Counted from the first letter of the stretch, positions 45,854 through 54,916 are shown. The stretch is DNA of 64,000 bases from Caldilineaceae bacterium (GCA_022824025.1 JAJEBF010000042.1:273456-337455); one strand, 5' to 3'. Notes: generated by a model not told the origin, from the letters alone. Made by a program: numbers and translations.

Positions 45854-46143
45854 GATTCAGACCTCCGTTCCGGACCTGTATGCTTCTCCTCGTCCATGAG
45901 TTCGGCCAGCCTGTCTCCGAGCGCGGCGGGCCCGGCCGGATGGGACAGAAGCCGCCCCCAGGCGCCGATTTCGGTCCCGCCGAGGAGCGCGGCCAGCGGC
46001 TGCAAAACAAGGAGCATCTGCCCGATTATAAAGGCCATCGGACGGTGCCCGGCCAGAAAGAGCGCCGCAGGCAAGACCATCCTCCGATGACGCAGCGCGG
46101 CGAGCGTTTCTTCGACTGCCCTGTCTGTCATATCCTGGCGCAT
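45850..46143 (-). CDS. Small membrane protein opening the MutL-like cluster
   Basis: 97 residues from ATG 46143 (a second ATG at 46131 is possible). One or two hydrophobic stretches (RMVLPAALFLAGHRPMAFIIG and LLVLQPLAALLGG) are followed by an amphipathic tail rich in Glu and Arg. No domain known. First gene of the cluster: its promoter candidate lies just upstream and its stop overlaps the next start. Confidence 0.55.
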   Translation of the reverse strand: MRQDMTDRAVEETLAALRHRRMVLPAALFLAGHRPMAFIIGQMLLVLQPLAALLGGTEIGAWGRLLSHPAGPAALGDRLAELMDEEKHTGPERRSES

Positions 46144-46205
46144 TTTGGTTTGCGGTCCATTTTTCCTTCTGATCCTGCAAGCGGATTCAATTAAATATGC
46201 ACAAA

Positions 46206-46211
46206 ATTGTA
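46206..46211 (-). promoter_or_regulatory. Extended -10 promoter of the MutL-like cluster
   Basis: On the minus strand TGGTACAAT ends at 46206, about 65 bases upstream of ATG 46143. The -35 spot holds TGACGG at 17 bases, which is moderate. The same extended -10 (TGGTACAAT) occurs at 23379-23387 on the plus strand. Confidence 0.45.
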
Positions 46212-46350
46212 CCATAGTGCCTTGGCTCCGTCAGCAAAGCGGCGTAACGGCAATGCCCCGCCAACTTGCACGTCTGCGCCATTCCATTGTTTACTTGTTG
46301 CTTGAAACAATACAGCTTTCACACCGCGTATTCACCTGAGGAGACCACCA

Positions 46351-47124
46351 ATGAGCCAGAACGTGCTTGCCGCACAACTTTTCACAGTGCGGGACTTTAC
46401 CAAAACTGCTGAAGATTTCGCCGAAACAATTGCCAAGATCAGCGCCATCGGTTACACCGCGGTCCAAGTCTCGGCTACCGGACCCATCCCTCCAGCTGAA
46501 GTCAAGAAGATCTGTGATGATCACAATATTCGCATCGTGATTACACACATTCCCTGGCCACGACTGCAAGAGGACATCGGCGCCGTCATCGATGAACATA
46601 ATCTCTGGGAATGCAAGCATGTGGCCGTGGGCAGCATGCCTTTCCACTTTATCGAGGCGGGAGAAGAGGGCCTCAGACAGTTCATCCCCCAGGCAACGGA
46701 GGTTGGGCGCACGCTGCACGAAGCCGGGTTGACTTTCAGCTACCATAATCACAGTTTCGAATTCATTCGCTACGGCGACAAGTGCGGCCTTGAGATTCTC
46801 TTTGAAGAGACCGATCCCCGCTATGTTAAGGCGGAGCTGGACACCTATTGGATCCAGTTCGGCGGGGGCGACGTGCGCGACTGGATTTTGCGGCTCAAAG
46901 ACCGCTTGCCTGTCATTCATCTCAAGGACGTGGCGATGAAAGGCTGGCGCGATCACCTGATGATGGAAGTGGGCGAAGGCAATCTGAACTGGCCCGGAAT
47001 CCTCGACGCGTGCCGGGAAGCGAATGTTGAGTGGTACGCGGTGGAACAGGACATCTGCCCTGGGGACCCCTTCGAGAGTCTGGCCACCAGCTACCGCAAT
47101 CTGACAAAAATGGGGCTGTCCTGA
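46351..47124 (+). CDS. IolE/xylose isomerase-like sugar isomerase
   Basis: 257-residue TIM-barrel protein (AP-endonuclease 2 superfamily) related to inosose dehydratase and hydroxypyruvate isomerase. LAAQLFTVRDFTK opens the barrel, HEAGLTFSYHNHSFEF carries metal-site His residues, YVKAELDTYWIQFGG supplies Glu/Asp and LPVIHLKD the last His. GAGGAG stands 7 bases before ATG 46351. First gene of a plus-strand catabolic run ending at 51555. A different gene from the barrel protein at 8330. Confidence 0.87.
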   Translation: MSQNVLAAQLFTVRDFTKTAEDFAETIAKISAIGYTAVQVSATGPIPPAEVKKICDDHNIRIVITHIPWPRLQEDIGAVIDEHNLWECKHVAVGSMPFHFIEAGEEGLRQFIPQATEVGRTLHEAGLTFSYHNHSFEFIRYGDKCGLEILFEETDPRYVKAELDTYWIQFGGGDVRDWILRLKDRLPVIHLKDVAMKGWRDHLMMEVGEGNLNWPGILDACREANVEWYAVEQDICPGDPFESLATSYRNLTKMGLS

Positions 47125-47150
47125 CAGGCCCAAAAGAGCCGTCGGCAACC

Positions 47151-47183
47151 AGGCGCCCGTCCACTCCCTCGCAACGGGCGTCT
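47151..47183 (+). terminator. Hairpin after the isomerase gene, without T tract
   Basis: AGGCGCCCGT (47151-47160), a 13-base loop, ACGGGCGTCT (47174-47183): a 10-bp stem with one G-T pair. It can fold but lacks the T run, so termination is uncertain. Confidence 0.35.
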
Positions 47184-47289
47184 GATCACCAGGCTATCCA
47201 TGGGCTTCCTGCCGTCAAAGGGACGTCGATGTGCCACGATGCTGGCAGTCATTGCGCCGAGCGCGACTCTGCCAGTACGGCCCATCGTC

Positions 47290-47318
47290 TTGTTGGCCCT
47301 ATTGAGCCATGATAAAAT
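47290..47318 (+). promoter_or_regulatory. Sigma-70-type promoter of the epimerase gene
   Basis: TTGTTG (47290-47295), 17-base spacer, TAAAAT (47313-47318). It lies 35 bases before ATG 47353, so the 5' leader would be about 28 bases. Confidence 0.5.
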
Positions 47319-47352
47319 CCTTTCGACCGTACCCATTTTCGGAAAGAGAAAG

Positions 47353-48237
47353 ATGAGAGTGCTGATCACCGGCGCCAGCGGCAAGCTGGGCGCCTATGTT
47401 ATCCGCTCGCTTGCGAAAGAGTATGAACTCGTGTTGATGTCTCGCAGCCGCCCTGGCGAGGAGTTCGCTATTCACCCTTGGATCCAGGGGGATCTGGCCA
47501 ATTGGGAGGACTGCCAGCGGGCGGTAGCCGGCGTCGACGCCATTCAGCATATCGGCGCCCAACCGTGGCCGACTGATCATCCGGCGATGCGGGAGCGGGC
47601 GACCGGGGAGGGCCTGCCCTTTGACGCCACTTTGCGGAGCAACCTCCTCGGCACATATTACCTCATGCAGGCGGCTGTTGAAGCCGGTGTGAAGACCGTG
47701 GTCATGGCCGGCAGCAACTGCGCCCTGGGGCATGGTTTTCGCATCAGCGGCACGCCCTTCCCGATCGACTTTCTCCCCATCAACGAAACGCATCCCACCT
47801 ATCCCGAGGACTCCTACAGTTTCACGAAGCGTGCGGCTGAAGATCTGCTGGCGTCATTCAGTCGAGCCTACGGGATTCGCACCTATGCGACCCGCATTGC
47901 CGGCGTCTCCCCGCAGGAGCGCCGCCAGCAGATGGCTGCCGAGGCCAGGCCCGCTACAGCCTGGAATCCGTGGCTCTACTGTTGGGTAGGAAGCGAAGAT
48001 GTCGCGGACGCCCACCGCCTCCTGATGGAGGCCGCGCCCGATCTGCCCGTTCATGACGTCTATTTCCTCAATGCCGACGATACGACCGCGCTCGAACCGA
48101 CAAGGGAGCTGGTGAACCGTTTTAACCCCGAGCTTTCCCATCTGGCTGCGAAGCTGGAGGGACATCAGTCGCTTCTTTCCTGCGACAAACTCAAACGGGC
48201 GGTTGGCTGGCGTCATCGCACGAGTTGGCGGCAGTAG
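47353..48237 (+). CDS. NAD-dependent epimerase/dehydratase family protein
   Basis: 294-residue extended short-chain dehydrogenase. The Rossmann motif is RVLITGASGKLGAYV (GxxGxxG); the catalytic YxxxK is YSFTK with an upstream Ser in VMAGSNCALG. DLANWEDCQRAVAGVDAIQHI fits uronate dehydrogenase or similar sugar oxidoreductases. ATG 47353 with GGAAAGAG upstream is favoured; the frame extends to 47200, across the promoter. Next gene after 75 bases. Confidence 0.88.
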   Translation: MRVLITGASGKLGAYVIRSLAKEYELVLMSRSRPGEEFAIHPWIQGDLANWEDCQRAVAGVDAIQHIGAQPWPTDHPAMRERATGEGLPFDATLRSNLLGTYYLMQAAVEAGVKTVVMAGSNCALGHGFRISGTPFPIDFLPINETHPTYPEDSYSFTKRAAEDLLASFSRAYGIRTYATRIAGVSPQERRQQMAAEARPATAWNPWLYCWVGSEDVADAHRLLMEAAPDLPVHDVYFLNADDTTALEPTRELVNRFNPELSHLAAKLEGHQSLLSCDKLKRAVGWRHRTSWRQ

Positions 48238-48312
48238 CCAAACCGCAACGACTCCAATCACCTCTACCGTCCACCAGAACCCGCCGGATCACACAATTCA
48301 GAGAACATCACA

Positions 48313-49422
48313 ATGACTGACAAAGTACGTTTGGGAATCATCGGCACCGGCAGTATTTCTATTCGCGGGCTCTTGCCGCACCTGACCATGGATGATGTGC
48401 AGGACCGGGTAAACGTCACTGCGGTCTGCGACCCGGTCCTGGAGAGGGCCGAGGCCGCCGCCGCCAGATTCGGCGTCCCCAACTTCTATGCCAGCGCGGA
48501 GGAGCTACTCGACTCAGGCGACGTGGACGCCGTCTCCATCGCCTCTCCCATCGGCTTTCACTTCGAGCAAGGGATGCAATGTGTGGACGCGGGCCTACAC
48601 GTGCATTTCAACAAGTCGATGACGACGACCGTGGACGAAGCTGATCAGCTGATCGCCGCGGCCGCGGCCAAAGGCGTTAAGCTGGTCTCCTGTCCTGGCG
48701 AAATGCTGCGGCCGCGCCATCAGCGCATCAAGGAGATGATCGACGAAGGGGCGCTGGGCACCTTGACCTGGGCGGTCACCGGCGCCGCATTCGGGCGCTA
48801 CCACGAAAATGAACGTGTGCGCGGCGGCGACGATCCGTTGACCAACGTCAACCCCGCATGGTACTTCCGCAAGCCCGGCGGGGGCCCGCTCTACGACATG
48901 ACCGTTTACGGTCTCCACGCCATGACGGGCATCCTTGGCCCGGCAAAAGGCGTTACGGCCTTTTCCGGCGTGCGCGTAAAGGAGCGCGAGTTCTACGGCC
49001 AGATGTTGCCCACAGATATGGATGACAACACACTGATGGTCCTTGATTTCGGCGACAATCTGTTTGCTTTCGTTTACGGTGTCGCCGCGGGCGGCCTCCC
49101 CAATATGGGCCGGCCCCTCATCTTCGGCACTGAAGGCGTCATCAACGGGGGCATGCTCAACGGGGAGCCGTTCGACTACCCGGGCCGGGAGCTGGACGAA
49201 CAGATTGACACCAACGCCACGTTGCCGCATGTTGTCGGCGCGCACCGGGGGCTGGAGGAAGCGCATGTCTACGAAGATGTGATGCAGCTGGTGGACTGGA
49301 TTCGTGAGGACATCCCCACGACCTCAACCGCAGAGCATGCCCGCCACGTCATCGAAATCTTCGACGCCGCCTACCGCTCCGCCCAATCTGGCGCTGCCCA
49401 GAAGTTGAGGACGACTTTCTGA
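48313..49422 (+). CDS. Gfo/Idh/MocA family oxidoreductase (modified active site)
   Basis: 369 residues. The N-terminal Rossmann part begins LGIIGTGSISIRGLLPHL; the C-terminal alpha/beta part holds NPAWYFRKPGGGPLYDMTVYG. The usual catalytic EKP motif is replaced: the strand reads LHVHFNKSMTTTVDEAD, so the Lys is kept but Glu and Pro are changed. Substrate likely a sugar or cyclitol. Weak ribosome site in front of ATG 48313. It lies between the epimerase gene and a second, canonical Gfo/Idh gene. Confidence 0.88.
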   Translation: MTDKVRLGIIGTGSISIRGLLPHLTMDDVQDRVNVTAVCDPVLERAEAAAARFGVPNFYASAEELLDSGDVDAVSIASPIGFHFEQGMQCVDAGLHVHFNKSMTTTVDEADQLIAAAAAKGVKLVSCPGEMLRPRHQRIKEMIDEGALGTLTWAVTGAAFGRYHENERVRGGDDPLTNVNPAWYFRKPGGGPLYDMTVYGLHAMTGILGPAKGVTAFSGVRVKEREFYGQMLPTDMDDNTLMVLDFGDNLFAFVYGVAAGGLPNMGRPLIFGTEGVINGGMLNGEPFDYPGRELDEQIDTNATLPHVVGAHRGLEEAHVYEDVMQLVDWIREDIPTTSTAEHARHVIEIFDAAYRSAQSGAAQKLRTTF

Positions 49423-49599
49423 TCTTCAGGAGGCTGCCTGTCCTGAAGCCTGCCCGCAGTGCAATCGCGCACCTTCCGCAATGCGCCGCCGTCTGGCCGG
49501 GGCGCACATCATGTTTCCTGCGCTGCATTCGTTTCGCGGAGGCGGCGCAATCGCATCCATCGGAACGCAGGTTGAAGCCCATCCACCGGAGACTCACAA

Positions 49600-50745
49600 A
49601 TGTCGAAAACCTACCGAATCGGCGTCATCGGCTTTGCCCACATGCACGTCAACCATCTGGTCGAGCGTTTCGCCGCCCATCCCTACGCCGAGCTTGCGGC
49701 CTGCGCGGACACGCCGCCGCTCGTTCCCGAATTACGCACGGCCCACTATACGCGCGCCTGGAATCTGCGCCACGCCCTGGAGGATCTTGGTGTCCAGAAG
49801 GCGTATGACGGCTACCGGGAGATGCTGGCAGAGGAGAAGCTCGACATCGTCATCTGCTGCTCTGAAAATGCGCAGCACCCCGAAGTGGTGGAAGCGTGCG
49901 CGCAGGAGGGCGCGCATGTCATGATTGAGAAGCCGATGGCGGCTTCCTTGCACGACGGCCTGCGCATGGCACGCGCGGCACGCGCTGCCGGTATCGAACT
50001 GATCGTAAACTGGCCGACAGCCTGGCAACCCGCCTCCCACAAAGCCAAGGAGTTGGTCGACAGCGGCGCAATTGGACAGGTGTTGACAGTTAAGTTCCGG
50101 GGGGGCCACCTGGGTCCACTGGGAGCGGGCGTCTCCCATCCAGGCGGCGACGAAGGGGGGCAGGATCTCCCGCGCAAACTGACAGGCGTTGAACGCGGCG
50201 CCACCTGGTGGCATCAAAGCGCCGCCGGTGGTGGGGTGATGCTAGACTACTGCTGCTACGGCTCACTGGTGGCCCGCTGGCTGGTGGGCGAGCCTGCCAC
50301 GGCCGTAATGGGCATGCGCGCCAATCTGAATAGCAAATGGGGCGACGCCGAAGACAATGCCGCCATGATCGTCCGCTTCCCACATGCGATGGCACTGTGC
50401 GAGGCATCCTGGACGACGCTGGATCACGGCGTTTCCCCCGGGCCGATCGTCTACGGGACGGAAGGCACTCTGGTGATCGACAAGGAGAAACCCGGCGAAG
50501 CCCCCAAAGTGCGGATAGAAAGGGGCGCAGGCCGAACCGAGTTACATGACTGCGACCCTCTGCCGGCCGACCGGTCGGATATAGCGCAGGAGTTCATCCA
50601 CCGGCTGCAGACAGGCGACCCGCTGCACCAGACGCTGGACCTCGATTTCAATCTGGAAGTAATGGCGATACTCGACGCGGGCGTGCGCTCCGCCGTCAGC
50701 GGACAGCTCGAACAGGTCGATACAGACGCATGGCGGCTGGGCTAG
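49600..50745 (+). CDS. Gfo/Idh/MocA family oxidoreductase (canonical EKP)
   Basis: 381 residues. RIGVIGFAHMHVNHLVERF is a shifted glycine motif typical of the branch, and HVMIEKPMAASLHDG gives the catalytic Lys. VMLDYCCYGSLVARWLVGEP and EGTLVIDKEKPGEAPK belong to the C-terminal domain. ATG 49600 has GGAG 9 bases upstream. It follows the first Gfo/Idh gene by 177 bases, where I see nothing notable, and leads 24 bases later into the dioxygenase-family gene. Confidence 0.88.
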   Translation: MSKTYRIGVIGFAHMHVNHLVERFAAHPYAELAACADTPPLVPELRTAHYTRAWNLRHALEDLGVQKAYDGYREMLAEEKLDIVICCSENAQHPEVVEACAQEGAHVMIEKPMAASLHDGLRMARAARAAGIELIVNWPTAWQPASHKAKELVDSGAIGQVLTVKFRGGHLGPLGAGVSHPGGDEGGQDLPRKLTGVERGATWWHQSAAGGGVMLDYCCYGSLVARWLVGEPATAVMGMRANLNSKWGDAEDNAAMIVRFPHAMALCEASWTTLDHGVSPGPIVYGTEGTLVIDKEKPGEAPKVRIERGAGRTELHDCDPLPADRSDIAQEFIHRLQTGDPLHQTLDLDFNLEVMAILDAGVRSAVSGQLEQVDTDAWRLG

Positions 50746-50769
50746 GGTTATGAAAGAGGGAGGTAGGTG

Positions 50770-51555
50770 ATGGACATTCAGACCGCTCTGAACGCGCTCG
50801 GCGTTCGCGAGCATACCTTAACCCGCGACGAGAAAAGGTCACTCGATCAGGATGGTTACGTTCCTCTACCTGGCATTCTGACGCCCGCGCAAGTTGAGGC
50901 GTTGCGAACGCGCCTGCAGGCGTTGGAAGGCGAGGAAGGAACGGAGGCGGGCAAAGAGGTCCACCAGGAGGAGGGCACGGCCAGGCTCGCCAACCTGGTG
51001 AACAAAGACCCGCTCTTTGACCTGGTCTGGACGCACCCGAAAGTCCTGGCAGCCATTTCCCATGTGCTGGACGGCGATCTCAGGCTGTCCTCGCTCAACG
51101 CCCGCGCGGCTCTGCCAGGACACGGGCTGCAGGCCTTGCACTGCGATGGCTCTCTGAGCCAACCGAGCCTCGCGCCTTCAGTCGTCGACGGCCGCCGGCG
51201 CTACAGCGTGTGCAATTCAATCTGGCTGCTAAGCGACTTTACCCCTGAAAACGGCGCGACGCGTCTTGTTCCAGGCTCGCACCTGTCCGGCACAGTGCCC
51301 CAGGAGGCGATGGTCAACCCGCAGGAGCCGCACCCGGACGAGGCGCTGGTCTTGGGCAAAGCCGGGGACGTCTACGTCTTCAACGCCTTCACCTGGCATG
51401 GCGGAACGGTCAACCGAACCGACAGCCCCCGTCGGGCGCTCCACTGCTACTTCTGCCGCCGGAGCACCCCGCAGCAGACAGATCAACGTTACTATCTGCG
51501 GCCTGAAACCGCGGCCCGGCTCACTGAAGCCCAGAAAGCCGTGCTGGACGTGTGA
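50770..51555 (+). CDS. Phytanoyl-CoA dioxygenase (PhyH) family protein
   Basis: Fe(II)/2-oxoglutarate oxygenase fold, 261 residues. The facial triad is visible as HCDGSLSQ (HxD) and the distal His in FTWHGGTVNRT, with an Arg in SPRRALHCYF for 2-oxoglutarate. FTPENGATRLVPGSH is family-typical. The family is expanded in sponge- and soil-associated Chloroflexota and acts on many small molecules, so substrate is open. ATG 50770 follows GGGAGGT; the GTG one codon earlier is a possible alternative. Last gene of this run. Confidence 0.87.
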   Translation: MDIQTALNALGVREHTLTRDEKRSLDQDGYVPLPGILTPAQVEALRTRLQALEGEEGTEAGKEVHQEEGTARLANLVNKDPLFDLVWTHPKVLAAISHVLDGDLRLSSLNARAALPGHGLQALHCDGSLSQPSLAPSVVDGRRRYSVCNSIWLLSDFTPENGATRLVPGSHLSGTVPQEAMVNPQEPHPDEALVLGKAGDVYVFNAFTWHGGTVNRTDSPRRALHCYFCRRSTPQQTDQRYYLRPETAARLTEAQKAVLDV

Positions 51556-51619
51556 TCTTGCGCCGGCAGTGAACAGGAAGGACTCCCTGTCAGGAGTTGA
51601 TGACAAGAGAGGTCAAACA

Positions 51620-52807
51620 ATGACAATAGACGCGCCAGCGGTCATTTACAAACAGAATGGCACAGACGCTGATGTCTTTGAGCGGGCATTGGATGAAGGC
51701 GTGGGAGTTGAGCACGAAGTTGAGGAGGTCATCGAAGCAAGTAAAGTCGAGCCTTTTGACCCGACTCTCATTCGAATCGAGCGAAGGCCTTTAACTGTTG
51801 ACCTCATTCTCAGGCGAATAGAGGAAGACGAGATTGATCTGCAGCCTGATTTCCAGCGTCAAGCGGGAATCTGGGACGAAATAAGGAAGAGCCGTCTAAT
51901 TGAGTCGATGCTGTTGCGGATTCCCTTGCCAGCCTTTTACATTGACGCATCAAACGAGGACAGGTGGCTCGTCATAGATGGGCTACAACGATTGACTACC
52001 ATAAGTAACTTCATGGTATCGAAGGAACTGTCCTTGCGAAACCTCGAGTTCTGGCAAGATTACAATGGCGCACGCTTCGACGACTTGCCGCGTCCTTTGC
52101 AAAGACGGCTTGAAGAGACGCAGCTCATGCTCTATTTGATCCAAGAGGGGACTCCTCACAAAGTCAAGTTCAACATTTTCAGGCGTATCAACACAGGCGG
52201 CATGCCTCTCTCTGGCCAGGAAATTCGCCACGCACTCAATCAGGGAGCCTCTACTACATTGCTCGCCGAACTTGCCAATTCCGAGGAGTTTCAGATTGCA
52301 ACTGATGGCAGCGTCAGTCCGAAACGAATGACCGACCGAGAATGCGTACTTAGATTCCTTGCATTCAAGTTACAAGGACCGGAAGAATACCAGTCCCGAG
52401 ATGACCTGGATTCCTTTCTTAGTGACCGAATGCAACAGATCAACCGGGTGGGGAAGGCGGACCCAAGCAGTCTGGAAGCGCTCAAAAGAGAGTTCAAGAG
52501 GGCAATGAGAGCAGCAACGCGCGTCTTTGGCAACCAAGCCTTTCGCAAATACTATCCCTTCAGTGACCGACGTTCTCCTGTAAGCAAGGCGCTCTTTGAA
52601 GCTTGGGCTGTGAATCTGGACAAACTGTCTGATGCGCAGATTGAAGAACTGGTCCGCCGCAAGGAGATGCTCATGGAGAGCTATGCCCGTCTTATGGATG
52701 ACAATGAGTTCATGAACTCGATTTCTTACGGCACAGGAGATTATAGACGCGTCAACCGTCGCTTTAAGATGATTGAGAAGATTATACGGATTTCGTTACG
52801 TGATTGA
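51620..52807 (+). CDS. DUF262 (GmrS-like) domain protein
   Basis: 395 residues. The DUF262 domain has DFQR (77-80), a helix KSRLIESMLLRIPLPAFYID and DGLQRLTTI (120-128), equal to the DGQQR nucleotide-sensing motif of GmrS-type proteins with Gln changed to Leu. IFRRINTGGMPLSGQEIRHA continues the domain. There is no HNH/DUF1524 GmrD part, so it is not a type IV restriction enzyme by itself. ATG 51620 follows AGAGAGGT; the open frame goes back to 51266, inside another gene. It overlaps the ATPase gene by 8 bases. Confidence 0.85.
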   Translation: MTIDAPAVIYKQNGTDADVFERALDEGVGVEHEVEEVIEASKVEPFDPTLIRIERRPLTVDLILRRIEEDEIDLQPDFQRQAGIWDEIRKSRLIESMLLRIPLPAFYIDASNEDRWLVIDGLQRLTTISNFMVSKELSLRNLEFWQDYNGARFDDLPRPLQRRLEETQLMLYLIQEGTPHKVKFNIFRRINTGGMPLSGQEIRHALNQGASTTLLAELANSEEFQIATDGSVSPKRMTDRECVLRFLAFKLQGPEEYQSRDDLDSFLSDRMQQINRVGKADPSSLEALKREFKRAMRAATRVFGNQAFRKYYPFSDRRSPVSKALFEAWAVNLDKLSDAQIEELVRRKEMLMESYARLMDDNEFMNSISYGTGDYRRVNRRFKMIEKIIRISLRD

Positions 52808-53921
52808 TTTACTGATCCTTGAAAACTTCAAAGCCTTCAGATATCAGGACATCCCGCTCCGACCGTTGACTCTCTTGGCAGGTCTCAACGGAATGGGCAA
52901 ATCTTCTGCGCTCCAGACATTGCTTCTGTTGCGGCAATCACATCAGCAGCGGGTTCTGGGTGAGTCCGAAGGGGCGGGCCTGGTTCTAAATGGGGACCTC
53001 GTTCAGCTTGGCACAGGCCGAGATGTTCTTTTTGACGGCGCAGAGGAAGATGAAATCGCGTTTGCCATAAGCATGGATGGCTCTGTCTCACGCTGGCGTT
53101 TCGAATACGATAAGCAGTCGGATGTTCTTCGCTTTATGCCCGAAAGTGAAGTATCTCAGGCCGTTTATTCCAGCAGTCTATTTTCTGAAAGTTTCCATTA
53201 TCTGGAGGCGGAGCGGGTCGGTCCGCGAACGTCCTTCGAGATGGCAGATTTTTTTGTCCGTGAACAAAAACAGATGGGTACAAAGGGGCAGTTTGCAGTT
53301 CACTTTCTTGGCCAGTATCGCAGTCAGGAAGTTCAAGAGGCACTGCGACATCCCAACGGGCGATCACCCATACTGCGCGATCAGGTAATTGCCTGGATGG
53401 GAGATATCAGCCCTGGTGTGGTGATTCAGGTTGAAGGCTATGACGATATGGACCTGATGAGGCTGGCCTTCGGATTTGAGCGCGCCGATACAGCCGGTGA
53501 TGTTCGATACTACCGGTCCACCAACGTCGGTTTTGGGATGACCTATGCTCTGCCAGTGCTAATTGCTCTACTTGCGAGTCCATCTGGCGCCTTGGTGCTC
53601 CTGGAAAACCCCGAAGCACATCTACACCCTCGCGGTCAGTCCCAGGTCGGTGAGTTGATCGCCCGCGCCGCTGACGCGGGGATTCAAGTAATTGTTGAGA
53701 CGCACAGTGACCACATCTTGAATGGGATTCGAGTCGCCGTGAAACGCGGCCTCACCAGACCAGAGGATGTTGCTCTACATTTCTTCCAACGACCTGCGGA
53801 TGACAGAGAGTCCAGTGGAATCGAACTGATTTCGCCCCAAATTGACAGCGACGGGCGGCTGGATGTGTGGCCTGAGGATTTCTTTGACGAGTACGGCAAG
53901 AGTCTTCGCACCCTGCTCTAG
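52800..53921 (+). CDS. AAA ATPase of the DUF3696 type
   Basis: 373 residues, SMC/OLD-like ATPase. It starts IDLLILENFKAFRYQDIPL with Walker A GLNGMGKSS (28-36), a central coiled and strand region, then the Walker B / signature part ALVLLENPEAHLHPRGQSQ and a switch His in VIVETHSDHILNGIR. The end (DVWPEDFFDEYGKSL) matches the DUF3696 tail. No nuclease (Toprim) domain is seen. GTG 52800 overlaps the DUF262 stop. Likely regulates or drives the partner proteins in response to infection; the defence role is inferred from family context. Confidence 0.87.
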   Translation: MIDLLILENFKAFRYQDIPLRPLTLLAGLNGMGKSSALQTLLLLRQSHQQRVLGESEGAGLVLNGDLVQLGTGRDVLFDGAEEDEIAFAISMDGSVSRWRFEYDKQSDVLRFMPESEVSQAVYSSSLFSESFHYLEAERVGPRTSFEMADFFVREQKQMGTKGQFAVHFLGQYRSQEVQEALRHPNGRSPILRDQVIAWMGDISPGVVIQVEGYDDMDLMRLAFGFERADTAGDVRYYRSTNVGFGMTYALPVLIALLASPSGALVLLENPEAHLHPRGQSQVGELIARAADAGIQVIVETHSDHILNGIRVAVKRGLTRPEDVALHFFQRPADDRESSGIELISPQIDSDGRLDVWPEDFFDEYGKSLRTLL

Positions 53922-53941
53922 CCTCCAGAATTCTTCCCCCG

Positions 53942-54916
53942 ATGACAGTTTCTCTTGTTTTCAACGAGTTGTCGTTGCGCAGCCCTGCGCCCGACTTGCA
54001 TACTGCACGAACCTGGATGACCGAATTCGTCACGGCACTTAGAGCTGCTGTCGAACATGATGTTGTCGTGTTGAGAATGCGTCAGAGTTTTGGAAATCTC
54101 CTTCTTTCTCCCAACTATCCAGTGCACGCGTGGTTCCACGACAAAAGGGTATCCAGAGAGGAACAAGAATTCGTACTGACTTACCAGACTCGCTATCCGT
54201 ACATTCGGCCATACGATGAAGATTTACTGGAAGACCAGGATTTCCAGTCGGGAAAACTGTTGTTTGAAGGGAGGTTTGAGGGCAAGAATGCGGAAGGACT
54301 CGGTTACGCCTTCCTGTTGAACGGCCTAGCTCTCAGTTTTGTGACTGAGTCCTGCTGGGATACGCCTTGGCTCAGTCTTGAATGTGAGACAATCGTTTCA
54401 GATTCAAATGAGATTGAGACTGCTCAGGAAGTATTGCATCATGTCTCACGAAGTCAGCATGTAGTGGAAGACCACTCAGAGTGGATTGAGGAGCGAATCA
54501 GAGACGGCGTTAGAACCGGATTCGATCTGCTTCGAGTGGCAGAACAACGTTATCCCAGAATGTTGTTTTGCAGCGGCGCCAGGAAACAGATTGAAAGGCT
54601 AAGCGAAAGTTCCACCAATCTGCCAAGGGTCAGGGATCGACTATTTGAACTGGGAAGAATAACTGAAGGTTGGGAACGTGGAGATTTCAATTATCGCCAG
54701 ATACGAAACGCCAGCGATGAAAGCCAATCCACGATCAGTGAATATGGTGAACTGCGTACGTTTGTCTGTCCTGATGGCGAGCGGCGGCTATTCTCATGGC
54801 ATTTGAAAGGGTTGCCTTTCATGTGGCGTATTCACATTTGCGCACACAATGAGGAAAGAAATGTGCTCATTGGATATGTGGGAAAGCACCTTCCCACAGT
54901 CCGCCATCCAACTTGA
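53942..54916 (+). CDS. Third protein of the DUF262-DUF3696 cassette, unknown
   Basis: 324 residues. It opens SLVFNELSLRSPAPDLHTAR; the centre has mixed charged helices. The last 60 residues (FVCPDGERRLFSWHLKG, RIHICAHNEERNVLIGYVGKHLPT) form a compact beta-rich block that ends in a conserved-looking HLPT. I cannot assign the family. It follows the ATPase gene by 20 bases with no ribosome site, so it probably depends on the two genes in front. Base composition is lower in GC than the flanks, as for the whole cassette, which suggests joint acquisition. Possible effector. Confidence 0.6.
   Translation: MTVSLVFNELSLRSPAPDLHTARTWMTEFVTALRAAVEHDVVVLRMRQSFGNLLLSPNYPVHAWFHDKRVSREEQEFVLTYQTRYPYIRPYDEDLLEDQDFQSGKLLFEGRFEGKNAEGLGYAFLLNGLALSFVTESCWDTPWLSLECETIVSDSNEIETAQEVLHHVSRSQHVVEDHSEWIEERIRDGVRTGFDLLRVAEQRYPRMLFCSGARKQIERLSESSTNLPRVRDRLFELGRITEGWERGDFNYRQIRNASDESQSTISEYGELRTFVCPDGERRLFSWHLKGLPFMWRIHICAHNEERNVLIGYVGKHLPTVRHPT

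Noticed and set aside
51266..51619. Long N-terminal extension of the DUF262 protein
   Set aside because: These codons overlap the dioxygenase gene out of frame, and ATG 51620 has a good ribosome site.
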